The notes under the pieces were generated by a model. That model saw nothing but the letters and a program-made list of their open reading frames with translations. It did no database searches and was not told the DNA's origin. Position numbers and translations under genes: made by a program. Below are positions 33,675-42,785 of a stretch of DNA of 63,546 bases, piece by piece. The first letter of the stretch is position 1. Every line of letters begins with the position of its first letter. This DNA comes from Streptomyces sp. ISL-36 (GTDB taxonomy: Bacteria; Actinomycetota; Actinomycetes; Streptomycetales; Streptomycetaceae), in NCBI RefSeq assembly GCF_018614205.1, contig NZ_JAGGOS010000073.1, positions 1 to 63,546 of the forward strand, in the 5' to 3' direction.

Positions 33675-34976
33675 ATGGACAACACAGTGCGTACGGGTAC
33701 GGAGTTGCTGTGGTCGGCCCTGGGCGGCGATCCCGCCCTGCTCGACCGCGTGTCGTACGGCGGGCCCTCGGGGCTGCTGCCGGCCAGGCTGCCGGTGATG
33801 GAGCTGGCCCGGGCCACGGTCGCGGTCGCGGGTCTGGCCGCCGTCGAGCGGGAGGGCGCCCCCGGGCGGGTCCGGGTGGACGACGGGGCCGTCGCCACCG
33901 CGTTCGTGAGCGAGCGTCATCTGCGCGTCGACGGGCGGGCTCCGGTCAACTTCGCGCCGCTGTCCCGCTTCTGGCGCGCCTCCGACGGCTGGATCCGTAC
34001 GCACGCCAACTATCCCCACCACCGGGCGGCGCTCCTCTCGGCGCTGGGGGTGCGCGGGGAGTCGGTGGAGGCCGTACAGGAGGCGATCACCGGGCGGACG
34101 GCCGTGGAGGCCGAGACGGCCGTGTACGCGGCCGGGGGGCTGGCGGTCGCGCTGCGCACGCCGGAGGAGTGGGCGGCCCACGAGCAGGGCCGGGAGGTGG
34201 CGGCGCGGCCGCTGCTGACCCGGGAGCGGCTCGACGACGCGGCCCCTCGGCGGCGCTCCGGTCCCCTGCGGGTCCTGGATCTGACCCGGGTCATCGCGGG
34301 CCCGGTCGCCACGCGCACGCTCGCCCTGCTGGGGGCGGACGTGCTCCGTGTCGATCCGCCGGGCAATCCCGAGCTGCCCGATCAGCACGCGGACACGGAC
34401 TTCGGGAAGCGGACGGCGGCGCTCGACCTCGAAAGCCCCTCGGGCCGGCGCACGTTCGACGAACTCCTCGACGCGGCGGACGTGCTGGTCACCGGCTACC
34501 GTCCCGGCGCCCTGGACTGGTTCGACCTCCACCGGCCCGGTCTGGTGACCGCACAGCTCTCGGCCTGGGGCGACCACGGCCCGTGGGGCGGGCGGCGGGG
34601 CTTCGACAGCCTGGTGCAGGTGGCGACGGGGATCGCGGTGACCGAGGGCTCGGCGGAGCAGCCGGGGGCGCTGCCGGCGCAGGCCCTGGACCACGGCACG
34701 GGCTATCTGCTCGCGGCGGCGGTGCTGCGCTCCCTGACCGAGCAGGACCGGGACGGCGGCACCCGTGTCGTGCGCCTGGCCCTCGCCCGGACGGGGCACT
34801 TCCTGACGCACACGCTCCCGCGCTACGAGCCGGAGCGGTATCTGACGGAGACGGACGGCCCGCTGGGTCGGCTGCGGCACGCGCTGTCGCCGGTGGTGTA
34901 CGACGGGGGCCCGGCGGGCTGGGCGCGCCCGCCGGGCGTCGCGGGCGCCGACGCGCCCGCGTGGACGACGCCGTGA
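33675..34976 (+). CDS. Class III CoA-transferase (CaiB/BaiF family)
   Basis: A 433-residue protein. The N-terminal 170 residues are a divergent extension, and the conserved core starts at about 200 ('GPLRVLDLTRVIAGPVATRTLALLGADVLRVDPPGNPELPD'). The expected catalytic Asp is D339 in 'ALDHGTGYLLAAAVL'. It should move CoA between carboxylic acids; the substrate is unknown. ATG 33675 has a weak ribosome site. It is monocistronic and convergent with the alcohol dehydrogenase, and its 3' end lies in a 27-bp duplication. Confidence 0.88.
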   Translation: MDNTVRTGTELLWSALGGDPALLDRVSYGGPSGLLPARLPVMELARATVAVAGLAAVEREGAPGRVRVDDGAVATAFVSERHLRVDGRAPVNFAPLSRFWRASDGWIRTHANYPHHRAALLSALGVRGESVEAVQEAITGRTAVEAETAVYAAGGLAVALRTPEEWAAHEQGREVAARPLLTRERLDDAAPRRRSGPLRVLDLTRVIAGPVATRTLALLGADVLRVDPPGNPELPDQHADTDFGKRTAALDLESPSGRRTFDELLDAADVLVTGYRPGALDWFDLHRPGLVTAQLSAWGDHGPWGGRRGFDSLVQVATGIAVTEGSAEQPGALPAQALDHGTGYLLAAAVLRSLTEQDRDGGTRVVRLALARTGHFLTHTLPRYEPERYLTETDGPLGRLRHALSPVVYDGGPAGWARPPGVAGADAPAWTTP

Positions 34977-35016
34977 CCTACGGCGGGCGCGCGTGGACGA
35001 CGCCGTGATCTACGGC
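34958..35016. repeat. 27-bp direct duplication at the convergent gene ends
   Basis: Two copies (34958-34984 and 34990-35016) differ by one base and are offset by 32 bp. The first copy holds the CoA-transferase stop codon, and the second holds the stop codon of the alcohol dehydrogenase on the other strand. Confidence 0.85.
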
Positions 35017-36053
35017 TTGACGAGGACCTTCAGCGCGGTGCGCTCGTCCATGGCCCGGTAGCCGGCGGGGACGCCGTCGAGGCCGACGGTCAGGTCGAAG
35101 ACCGGCGACGGGTCGATGGTGCCGTCGAGGACGTCGGGGAGCAGTTCGGGGATGTACGCGCGGACGGGCGCGACGCCGCCCCTGAGCGCGATGTTCCGGT
35201 CGAACATGACGGAGAGGTCGAGTCCGGTGCCGCTGCCGTGCGGGACGCCGACGTAGCCGATGGAGCCGCCGTCACGGGCGATCGCGACGGCGGTGCGCAT
35301 GGACTGCTCGGTGCCGACGGCCTCGATGACGGCGTGGGCGCCCTGGCCTCCGGTGAGCTCGCGGACGGCGGCCTCGGCGGCCTCGCCGCGTTCGGCGACG
35401 ACGTCGGTGGCGCCGAAGGTGCGCGCGATGTCGGTGCGGGCGGTGTGGCGGCCGAGCGCGATGATCCTCTCGGCGCCGAGGCGCTTGGCGGCGAGGACGC
35501 CGCACAGGCCGACGGCGCCGTCACCGACGACCGCGACGGTGGAGCCGGGCTGCACACCCGCGCCGAGGGCCGCGTGGTGTCCGGTGCCCATGACGTCGGA
35601 GAGCGCGAGGAGCGCGGTCAGCAGGCGGTCGTCGGAGGCCGCGTCGGCGGGAAGCCTGACGAGGGTGCCGTCGGCGAAGGGGACGCGGACGGCTTCGCCC
35701 TGGCCGCCGTCGGAGCCGACGGAGCCCCAGAAGCCGCCGCGAGGGCAGGAGGTGTGGAGACCTTCGGCGCAGTACGCGCAGGTGCCGTCGGACCAGACGA
35801 AGGGGGCGACGACGAGGTCGCCGGGGTCGAAGCCGGTGACCTCGGAACCCACTTCCTCCACGACGCCGAGGAACTCGTGGCCGATCCGCTGGCCGGGCTG
35901 CCGGGCCGACTCGCCGCGGTAGGCCCACAGGTCGCTGCCGCAGATGCAGGCGCGCAGGACCCGCAGGACGACGTCCGTGGAGTCCTTGATCACCGGGTCG
36001 GGCACGTCCTCCACGCGCATGTCGAACGGGGCGTGGATGGTGGTGGCGCGCAT
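35010..36053 (-). CDS. Zinc-dependent alcohol dehydrogenase (MDR family)
   Basis: A 347-residue medium-chain dehydrogenase. The catalytic zinc ligands are Cys in 'CICGSDLWAY' and His in 'GHEFLGVVEEVG'; the structural-zinc loop is atypical ('CAYCAEGLHTSCPRGGF'). The Rossmann motif is 'VVGDGAVGLCGVLAAKRLGAERII'. It is the third gene of an operon with the YhhN-like and AGMO-like genes, 18 nt behind the YhhN gene, with AAGGA before the ATG. An aldehyde substrate is attractive because both upstream enzymes are expected to release fatty aldehydes; this is inference. Confidence 0.92.
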   Translation of the reverse strand: MRATTIHAPFDMRVEDVPDPVIKDSTDVVLRVLRACICGSDLWAYRGESARQPGQRIGHEFLGVVEEVGSEVTGFDPGDLVVAPFVWSDGTCAYCAEGLHTSCPRGGFWGSVGSDGGQGEAVRVPFADGTLVRLPADAASDDRLLTALLALSDVMGTGHHAALGAGVQPGSTVAVVGDGAVGLCGVLAAKRLGAERIIALGRHTARTDIARTFGATDVVAERGEAAEAAVRELTGGQGAHAVIEAVGTEQSMRTAVAIARDGGSIGYVGVPHGSGTGLDLSVMFDRNIALRGGVAPVRAYIPELLPDVLDGTIDPSPVFDLTVGLDGVPAGYRAMDERTALKVLVKP

Positions 36054-36071
36054 GGCGGGCGGTCCTTGCTG

Positions 36072-36736
36072 TCAGACGGTTGTACGACGTTCACCGTACT
36101 CCGCTTTCAGGACGCCCGCCGTCAGCAGGTACTGGGCGGCGATGTAGGTGAGCATGACCCAGAATTCGGGGGCGGGCAGCTGGGGCCAGTCGGCGACACC
36201 GGTCGCGATGAGGGTGTCGGAGAGCAGGAAGAGCGCTCCGCCCGCGCCGGCGGCGAGGCCGAGCGAGCTCGCGCGGTAGGCCATGGCGGTGAGCAGGAGC
36301 GAGTAGCCGGCGACGGGGACGCGGAGCTCGGCGGGGAGGTCGGGCCACAGGAGGGCGACGGTGCCGGTGAGGGCCGCGGCGTACCCGATCCCGAGCGGGA
36401 CGGACGTACGCCGTCCTGCGAAGAGCGCCAGGTAGCAGACGTGTCCTGCGGCGAAGGACCCCATGCCGACGAGGAAGGCCCAGTCGGCGTCGGAGAGCAG
36501 GAAGACGTCCCCGCCCCAGCCGAGGAGGAGGGCCGCCGTGAGGAGTCGGGGGGCGCCTCGGGTCACCGCGTGGGCGGCGAGCAGCGGCATCAGCAGCGGC
36601 TTGGCGATCCGGTGGCCGAGCTCGGCCCCGGCGAGGAGGGAGACGAGGTCGACGGCGACGGCGAGGAGGAAGGCGGCGAGGAGTACGCGGGAGACGGCGG
36701 TCGCCCGGGCCGGGGCGGCAGCGACAGCGGGGCTCC

Positions 36737-36740
<4 letters not shown>
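36072..36740 (-). CDS. YhhN/TMEM86 family protein (lysoplasmalogenase-like)
   Basis: A 222-residue integral membrane protein with about eight helices. Family features include 'LGHRIAKPLLMPLLAAHAV', 'ALLLGWGGDVFLLSD', 'GMGSFAAGHVCYLALFA' and 'GGALFLLSDTLIA'. The paired aspartates in 'GGDVFLLSD' and 'LFLLSD' are the conserved active-site positions. TMEM86 proteins hydrolyse the vinyl-ether bond of lysoplasmalogens, releasing a fatty aldehyde. The GTG at 36740 overlaps the upstream AGMO-like stop (GTGA), so the two are translationally coupled. Enzyme activity in this family from Streptomyces is not established. Confidence 0.88.
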
Positions 36741-37615
<875 letters not shown>

Positions 37616-37656
37616 GCCGATGACGGTAGAGGGGGGCGTCGGGGTGCGGCTAGACG

Positions 37657-37669
37657 TTGTTACCAACAA
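37657..37669. promoter_or_regulatory. 13-bp palindrome upstream of the AGMO-like operon
   Basis: TTGTT-acc-AACAA is a perfect inverted repeat 42 bp upstream of the start codon, between this operon and the VIT1 gene. It is AT-rich against the local background and has the form of a regulator binding site. No regulator gene is adjacent. Confidence 0.4.
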
Positions 37670-37733
37670 GTATGCGAGACGACTTGTCAGCAGGCTTTGG
37701 CACCTTCCGACAAGACGCCTCGCCCGGGGTGTC

Positions 37734-38447
37734 TCAGATGCCCGCCGCGCCCAGGAGTGACCCCGCCCCGTAGGTCACCGCCATCGCCAGCGCCCCTCCT
37801 CCCACGTTCCGCAGCATCGCCCGGCCCGAGGGGGCCGCGCCCAGGCGGGCGCTCCACCAGCCGGTGAGGGCGAGGGCGGTCAGGACGGAGAGGACGGTGA
37901 TCCAGAGGCGGGTCGAGGCGGGCGGGAGGACGATCGCGAGGAGGGGGAGCAGCGCGCCGGCCGTGAAGGCGAGGAAGCTGGCGGCGGCCGCGTGCCAGGG
38001 GTTGGTGAGGTCGTCGGGGTCGATACCCAGTTCCACGCGCGCGTGGGCGCGCAGCGCGTCGCGTTCGGTGAGCTGCTCGGCGGCCTCGCGGGCGACGTCC
38101 CGGGAGAGGCCGCGGGCCGACAGGAGGTCGGTCAGCTCGTCCAGTTCGGCCTCCGGTTGTTCCCGCAGTTCGCGCTTCTCCGCGGCGAGGGCGGCCTTCT
38201 CCGAGTCGCGCTGGGTGGAGACCGAGACGTACTCCCCCGCCGCCATCGACATCGAGCCGGCGAGGAGACCGGCCAGCCCCGCGGTCAGGAGCGCGGCCCG
38301 GGATTCGGTCGCGCCGGCGACGCCCACGACGAGGCCCGCGGTGGAGACGACTCCGTCGTTGGCTCCGAGCACGGCGGCCCGGAGCCAGTTGAGACGGGCG
38401 CCGAGGCCCGCGCCGTGGGCTTCGTCGTGGGCGGGGGCATCGGTCAC
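37734..38447 (-). CDS. VIT1/CCC1 family membrane protein
   Basis: A 237-residue protein of the vacuolar iron transporter family. The N-terminal domain 'LNWLRAAVLGANDGVVSTAGLVVGVAGA' and 'LAGLLAGSMSMAAGEYVSVSTQRDSEKAAL' are diagnostic. A cytoplasmic acidic helical region ('LREQPEAELDELTDLL') resembles the Fe/Mn-binding metal domain. Three helices close the protein. It probably exports Fe2+ or Mn2+ from the cytoplasm; the metal is not resolved. The GTG start is 24 nt after the stop codon of the first amidohydrolase, so the gene may be the last one of that operon. Confidence 0.9.
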   Translation of the reverse strand: MTDAPAHDEAHGAGLGARLNWLRAAVLGANDGVVSTAGLVVGVAGATESRAALLTAGLAGLLAGSMSMAAGEYVSVSTQRDSEKAALAAEKRELREQPEAELDELTDLLSARGLSRDVAREAAEQLTERDALRAHARVELGIDPDDLTNPWHAAAASFLAFTAGALLPLLAIVLPPASTRLWITVLSVLTALALTGWWSARLGAAPSGRAMLRNVGGGALAMAVTYGAGSLLGAAGI

Positions 38448-38471
38448 CCCGGGAGGGTCTCACCCGGTCCG

Positions 38472-39695
38472 TCACCAGACACGGACCGACCCGCCCGGGG
38501 CGAAGGCGGGGCTGGTCGCGTCCGGCGGGACCTCCTTCAGGGGTTCGGCGATCTCCTCGGCGGTCGGACCGTGGACGGCGGCGAGGGAGTCCAGGAACGG
38601 CAGGTCGAAGCCGTACACGCGGGCGGCGTTGCCGCCCACCATGGCCGCGACCTCCTCCCTCGGCAGCCCCGCGTAGGCGATGCGGAGACCCTCGCGGGAG
38701 TACGGCGTGGTGCCCTCGTCGTGCGGGTAGTCGCTGCCCCACATGATCTTGTCGAGGCCGATCCGGTCGCGCAGCGGCACCTCGTGCGGGCGCATGAAGC
38801 TCGCACCGACGAAGCAGTTGTCGCGCCAGACCTCGCTGGGGCCCTTGCCCATGGCCTGAGCGAGGCCCGCCCCGAACTTGGACTCGGCGGTGGCGGCCCG
38901 CGAGGCCGCGGCGACCAGGCGGGCGTGGTAGTAGTCCAGCATCTCGATGACCCCGGGGATCCAGCCCGAGCCCTGTTCCGTCAGGACGAGCTTGAGGTCC
39001 GGGTGGCGGTGGAAGGCGCCGCCGAACACCAGGTGCCACAGCGCCCGGTGCGAGAACCAGGTCGTCTCCACCATGAACACCGCGCGGGCGGCCGGTTCGT
39101 CGCCGAGCGGCGGCGAGGCCGAGCCGCCGTGGTGGTTGACCGGGACGTCCAGCTCCGCGCAGACCGCCCAGATCGGGTCGTACGCCCGCGCGTACAGCTC
39201 GGGGACGCCGCTGCCGGGCGGGGCGCCCGGCAGCAGGATCCCGCCGGTCAGTCCGGCCTGCTTCGCCCGGCGGATCTCCCGTACCGCCTCGTCGACGTCG
39301 TTGAGGAGGATCTGCGCCACGCCCGCCCTGCGGCCCGGTGCGTCGGCGCAGAAGTCGGCCAGCCAGCGGTTGTGGGCGCGCAGCCCCGCCCACCTGAGCT
39401 CGTACTCCTCACGAGTGGGCGCGGGGGCCATCAGCGAGGCGGAAGGGAAGAAGGGCGGGATGGTGTTCGGGAAGACGACCTCCGCGACGATGCCGTCGGC
39501 CTCCAGTTCGCGCAGCCGCCGCTCGGAGTTCCAGTTGCGGTCGGCGGTGTCGGCGAGCAGGTCCTCGTACGGGTTCACATAGCCGGCCGCCCAGGCGTCG
39601 AAGTCGTCGTGGTGCCTCTTCTCCAGGTACGGCTTGTAGTCGAGGAGGTCCGCTCCGGCGTGGCAGTCCGCGGAGATGACGGTGTACCGGTCCAT
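38472..39695 (-). CDS. Amidohydrolase 2 family protein (ACMSD-like), copy 1
   Basis: A 407-residue TIM-barrel metallohydrolase or decarboxylase of the PF04909 type. It shows an N-terminal 'VISADCHAG', the barrel motif 'GLRAHNRWLADF', a central 'VNHHGG' and a C-terminal metal Asp in 'IMWGSDYPHDEGT'. It is a paralogue of the next gene (shared 'DCHAG', 'AHNRWLA', 'WGSDYPH' motifs). Its ATG overlaps the upstream stop (TGATG), so both are produced together. Related enzymes decarboxylate or hydrolyse aromatic acids; the substrate is unknown. Confidence 0.9.
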   Translation of the reverse strand: MDRYTVISADCHAGADLLDYKPYLEKRHHDDFDAWAAGYVNPYEDLLADTADRNWNSERRLRELEADGIVAEVVFPNTIPPFFPSASLMAPAPTREEYELRWAGLRAHNRWLADFCADAPGRRAGVAQILLNDVDEAVREIRRAKQAGLTGGILLPGAPPGSGVPELYARAYDPIWAVCAELDVPVNHHGGSASPPLGDEPAARAVFMVETTWFSHRALWHLVFGGAFHRHPDLKLVLTEQGSGWIPGVIEMLDYYHARLVAAASRAATAESKFGAGLAQAMGKGPSEVWRDNCFVGASFMRPHEVPLRDRIGLDKIMWGSDYPHDEGTTPYSREGLRIAYAGLPREEVAAMVGGNAARVYGFDLPFLDSLAAVHGPTAEEIAEPLKEVPPDATSPAFAPGGSVRVW

Positions 39696-40984
39696 CAGCT
39701 CGCTCCCAGTACCGGGAAGTCGTGGTCGGTCAGCCAGTGGCGTCCGACCTCGCGCGAGCGGGCCCAGGAGGCCTCCACCGCCGACTGGTCGGGCGACTGG
39801 CCCAGTTCGGCCGGGGTCGGGCCGATCCGGCGGGCGATCGGCGCGAGCCTGCCGGTGTCGAAGCCGAAGACCTCCGCCGCCGCCAGGCCCAGGATCCGGC
39901 GGGTCTCCGCCACCGGAATGTCGTGGAAGGTGTTGCGGAGCCACGTCCGGGTGTTCGGCCAGGTTCCCTCCGGGTGCGGGAAGTCGGAGCCCCAGAGGAT
40001 GTTGTCGACGCCGATCTCGTACCGCTGCGCCAGTTCTCGCCGCTTGGTGTTGGTGGCGCAGACGAAGACCTGCCGGTCCAGGTACTCGCTCGGGGGCCGC
40101 TTCAGCTCCGCGAACGGGGACAGCTTCTTGCCGCCGTGGGCGCCCAGGTAGAGCCGGTCCATGAACCACAGCAGGTTCGGCAGCCACCAGCAGCCGGACT
40201 CCGCGACGCCGAACCTCAGCCCCGGGTGGCGCTCGAAGACCCCGGACCAGAGCAGGAACCACAGCGGCCTGGCCGGCCACCAGGTCACCTCGCTGACGTA
40301 GATGCCGAGGTGGTCGCCGTACTCCTCGCGGGGCGCCGCGCCCGAGTGCGTGACCAGCGGCATCCCCGTCTCGGCCGCGGCCGCCCACACCGGGTCGTAG
40401 CGCCGGTCGTGGTACGGCGCCTTGTCGACCCACATCGAGGGGATCATCAGCGCCCCGAGGCCGGACTCCTTGACCCGGTGGATCTCGGCGACCACGCGCG
40501 AGGGCTCCGCCGTGATCGGCAGCAGCGCCACCCCGCAGTGCCGTGCCGCGTTGTCGGCGTCGCCGCCGACGAACTCGGCCAGCCACCGGTTGTGCGCCTG
40601 GGCGCCCGCCATGCCGAGGTCGGGGTCCTGGTCGCCGGAGAGGCCGAGGCCGACGCCGAAGGGGGCGGCGGTCCGGCTGTCGACGGCGTCCGCGTCGGGG
40701 AAGACGACCTCCGCCGCCACTCCGTCGCCGTCGAGTTCCTTCAGTCGCTGGGCGGTGTCCCAGCCGCCGCGCAGACCCTCCTCGTTGTCGCTGAACCACT
40801 TGTTCGCGAAGTCCTCGTTGCGCACCCCGAGCCGGGTCATCTCCTCCCGGCGGGCCTCACGCCCGGCGAGGAAGTCGTCGAAGGCGCGGTGGAAGCGGCT
40901 GTCGAGATAGGGCCGGTACCGCTCGGTGGGCAGGCCGGCGTGGCAGTCGGAGGAGACGATCAGATACGGGTCCTCATAGCTCAT
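39695..40984 (-). CDS. Amidohydrolase 2 family protein (ACMSD-like), copy 2
   Basis: A 429-residue paralogue of the adjacent amidohydrolase. Motifs in order: 'LIVSSDCHAG' at the N-terminus, 'GAQAHNRWLAEFVGGDAD', 'LVTHSGAAPREEYGDH', 'GVAESGCWWLPNLLWFMD' and 'ILWGSDFPHPEGTWPNT', where the Asp is the metal ligand. The pair arose by duplication and may act on related substrates or form a heterodimer. GAGGGG precedes the ATG. The 11-nt gap to the SDR gene and TGATG overlap to copy 1 place it inside a tight operon. Confidence 0.9.
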   Translation of the reverse strand: MSYEDPYLIVSSDCHAGLPTERYRPYLDSRFHRAFDDFLAGREARREEMTRLGVRNEDFANKWFSDNEEGLRGGWDTAQRLKELDGDGVAAEVVFPDADAVDSRTAAPFGVGLGLSGDQDPDLGMAGAQAHNRWLAEFVGGDADNAARHCGVALLPITAEPSRVVAEIHRVKESGLGALMIPSMWVDKAPYHDRRYDPVWAAAAETGMPLVTHSGAAPREEYGDHLGIYVSEVTWWPARPLWFLLWSGVFERHPGLRFGVAESGCWWLPNLLWFMDRLYLGAHGGKKLSPFAELKRPPSEYLDRQVFVCATNTKRRELAQRYEIGVDNILWGSDFPHPEGTWPNTRTWLRNTFHDIPVAETRRILGLAAAEVFGFDTGRLAPIARRIGPTPAELGQSPDQSAVEASWARSREVGRHWLTDHDFPVLGAS

Positions 40985-40995
40985 GGCGAAGCCCC

Positions 40996-41880
40996 TCAGT
41001 CGAGGATGAAGCTCTCCAGGTACGACGGATCGGCGCGGTCGAGCATCGACCGCGAGCGGGCGCGGATCTGCCGGTCGCTGTGCTCGCTGGGCGGCAGCAT
41101 CCAGAACCGGTCGGCGCGGATGCCGTCGACGACGTGCTCGGCGACCTCTTCCACGGGCGTGAAGGCGACCTCGTGCCCGGCCTCCTTCATGGCCGCCTCC
41201 CACTGGTCGAGGCTGCGGTACGGGGTCCTGCGCGGCCGCTCCTTGGCGTACCGCGCGGGCCTGTTGCGGTGCGACTCCCACAGGCCGGTGCGCAGCATGT
41301 GCGGCCCGGGGAAGAGAACGGACGCGCCCACGCGCGCGTGCTCGGCCTTCAGGTGGGCGTACAGCGACTCGGTCATGGTCACGACCGCGGCCTTGGTGAC
41401 GGCGTAGACGGAGGCGGTCGGCAGCGGCGCGATCCCGCCGTCGCCGGAGGAGGTGTTGACGACGTGGCCGGGCTCACCGCTCGCGATCATGCGCGGGACG
41501 AAGGCCTGGATGCCGTGGAAGACGCCCCAGACGTTGACGGCGAACGCCCACTTCCAGTCGTTGGGGTCGTGCTCCCACATGCGTCCTTCGGCGCCGGAGC
41601 CGACGCCCGCGTTGTTGCAGAGCACATGGACGGCGCCGAAGGTGTCGTACGTGGCGTCCGCGAGCGCCCGTACGGATCCGGGGTCGGATACGTCGACCGT
41701 GCGGGCGAGGATCCGGGCCCCGTCCTCCATGAGTTCCTCGGCGGCCCTGGCGAGCGCGGCCTCCTCGACGTCGCCGAGGACGACGGCGAGCCCCTCGGCG
41801 GCGAAGCGGCGGGCCATCGCGAGCCCGATGCCGCTCGCCGCGCCCGTGACGACGGCGACCTGCCCCTCGTGCAGTTCCAT
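40996..41880 (-). CDS. SDR-family oxidoreductase of the amidohydrolase operon
   Basis: A 294-residue classical SDR. The NAD(P) motif is 'TGAASGIG', followed by 'NNAGVG'. The catalytic S-Y-K set is in 'NTSSGDGGIAPLPTASVYAVTK'. The C-terminal 80 residues ('PVEEVAEHVVDGIRADRFWMLPP') are longer than the core fold and typical of hydroxysteroid- or carveol-dehydrogenase-like members. GGGGGA lies 7 nt before ATG 41880, which overlaps the decarboxylase stop (TGATG). Its expected role is oxidation of an alcohol or ketone in the operon's pathway. Confidence 0.92.
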   Translation of the reverse strand: MELHEGQVAVVTGAASGIGLAMARRFAAEGLAVVLGDVEEAALARAAEELMEDGARILARTVDVSDPGSVRALADATYDTFGAVHVLCNNAGVGSGAEGRMWEHDPNDWKWAFAVNVWGVFHGIQAFVPRMIASGEPGHVVNTSSGDGGIAPLPTASVYAVTKAAVVTMTESLYAHLKAEHARVGASVLFPGPHMLRTGLWESHRNRPARYAKERPRRTPYRSLDQWEAAMKEAGHEVAFTPVEEVAEHVVDGIRADRFWMLPPSEHSDRQIRARSRSMLDRADPSYLESFILD

Positions 41881-42689
41881 CACGCACTCCCCCCGGTCGA
41901 TCCCTCCGGGGGCGCGTCGAGGATCTGCCGCGGGTCGTCGTAGCGCTGGTGGACGTAGGGCAGGAGGGCGTGGGCGCTGACCCGTTCCACGACCCTGCCC
42001 TTCTGGTCGGTGGTCTTCTCGCCGAGGGTGATCTCGACGATCCGGCGTACGGGGAGGTCGGCGACGGGGTCGTACATGGACTCGCGCAGCACGATGTCGC
42101 CCGTGATCCGCTCCAGCCTGCGGACCTTCTCGTGCCGGACGCAGTGGACGAGGACGGGGTCGGCGTCGAAGCCGGAGCCGTCCACGGCCGGCAGGAACTT
42201 GAAGTAGAAGTCGGTCCTCTCGGCGGGCTCGGGCAGGGGCAGCCGGCCGGAGACCGCGCCGCGCACCTCGACGAAGGCGATGCCGTGCCGGGCGAGCGAG
42301 GCGTGCACGACGAGTCCGTCGCGCTCGACGACGACCTCACCGAGCTTCTTCGGTTCTCCGAACACCTCGCGGCCGCCGACGAGGGCCCGCTCGTGGGTCA
42401 TCGGCATGACCAGCGGATACCAGCCCTGCTGGTCGCCGTGTGCGGCGGCGACGGCGACCGATCCGGCGCCGAGGGGGTAGCCGGGGAGGTCGACCTGGGA
42501 GACGGTGGCGCGGACGAGGGGCCGTTCGGTGGGTTTGAGCGGGGGCGGCAGGACGGCCGCGACCACGTCCGGGTCGGTCTCCCAGACGGCGACCACTCCG
42601 GTGGACCAGATGTCGGGGAGCTTCGCGCTCTTGGTGCGAGCCGCGGTGATCTCGGCCTCGGTGCGCGCCCCGTACCGTACTCGTGCCAT
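41880..42689 (-). CDS. Acetoacetate decarboxylase (ADC) family protein
   Basis: A 269-residue protein of the ADC fold. The Schiff-base lysine pair of ADC lies in 'GEPKKLGEV' (K114/K115), the position seen in clostridial ADC. Other conserved pieces are 'LPPPLKP' and 'DFYFKFLPA'. Actinobacterial ADC-like proteins act on diverse substrates, including aldol or hydrolytic reactions, so simple acetone production is not implied. It is the first gene of a four- or five-gene operon and diverges from a TetR regulator. The operator palindrome lies 30 bp upstream. Confidence 0.88.
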   Translation of the reverse strand: MARVRYGARTEAEITAARTKSAKLPDIWSTGVVAVWETDPDVVAAVLPPPLKPTERPLVRATVSQVDLPGYPLGAGSVAVAAAHGDQQGWYPLVMPMTHERALVGGREVFGEPKKLGEVVVERDGLVVHASLARHGIAFVEVRGAVSGRLPLPEPAERTDFYFKFLPAVDGSGFDADPVLVHCVRHEKVRRLERITGDIVLRESMYDPVADLPVRRIVEITLGEKTTDQKGRVVERVSAHALLPYVHQRYDDPRQILDAPPEGSTGGSA

Positions 42690-42718
42690 GACGTACCGCC
42701 CTTCAGGGATCGTCGGCC

Positions 42719-42733
42719 TGTAACACAGTTACA
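42719..42733. promoter_or_regulatory. 15-bp palindromic operator between the ADC and TetR genes
   Basis: TGTAAC-aca-GTTACA is a perfect inverted repeat in the 96-bp divergent intergenic region. The half-site spacing is typical of TetR dimers. It is the expected binding site of the adjacent regulator. Confidence 0.75.
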
Positions 42734-42785
42734 CCGGCGCGGGGAAAGGGTAAAGAGGCGTGCACGCAAGGGATTTGGGGGGACG

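Noticed and set aside
31992..34880. A 962-codon minus-strand open frame opposite the subtilase and CoA-transferase genes
   Set aside because: It is Arg/Pro-rich low-complexity translation with no family features, while both plus-strand genes have clear catalytic motifs.
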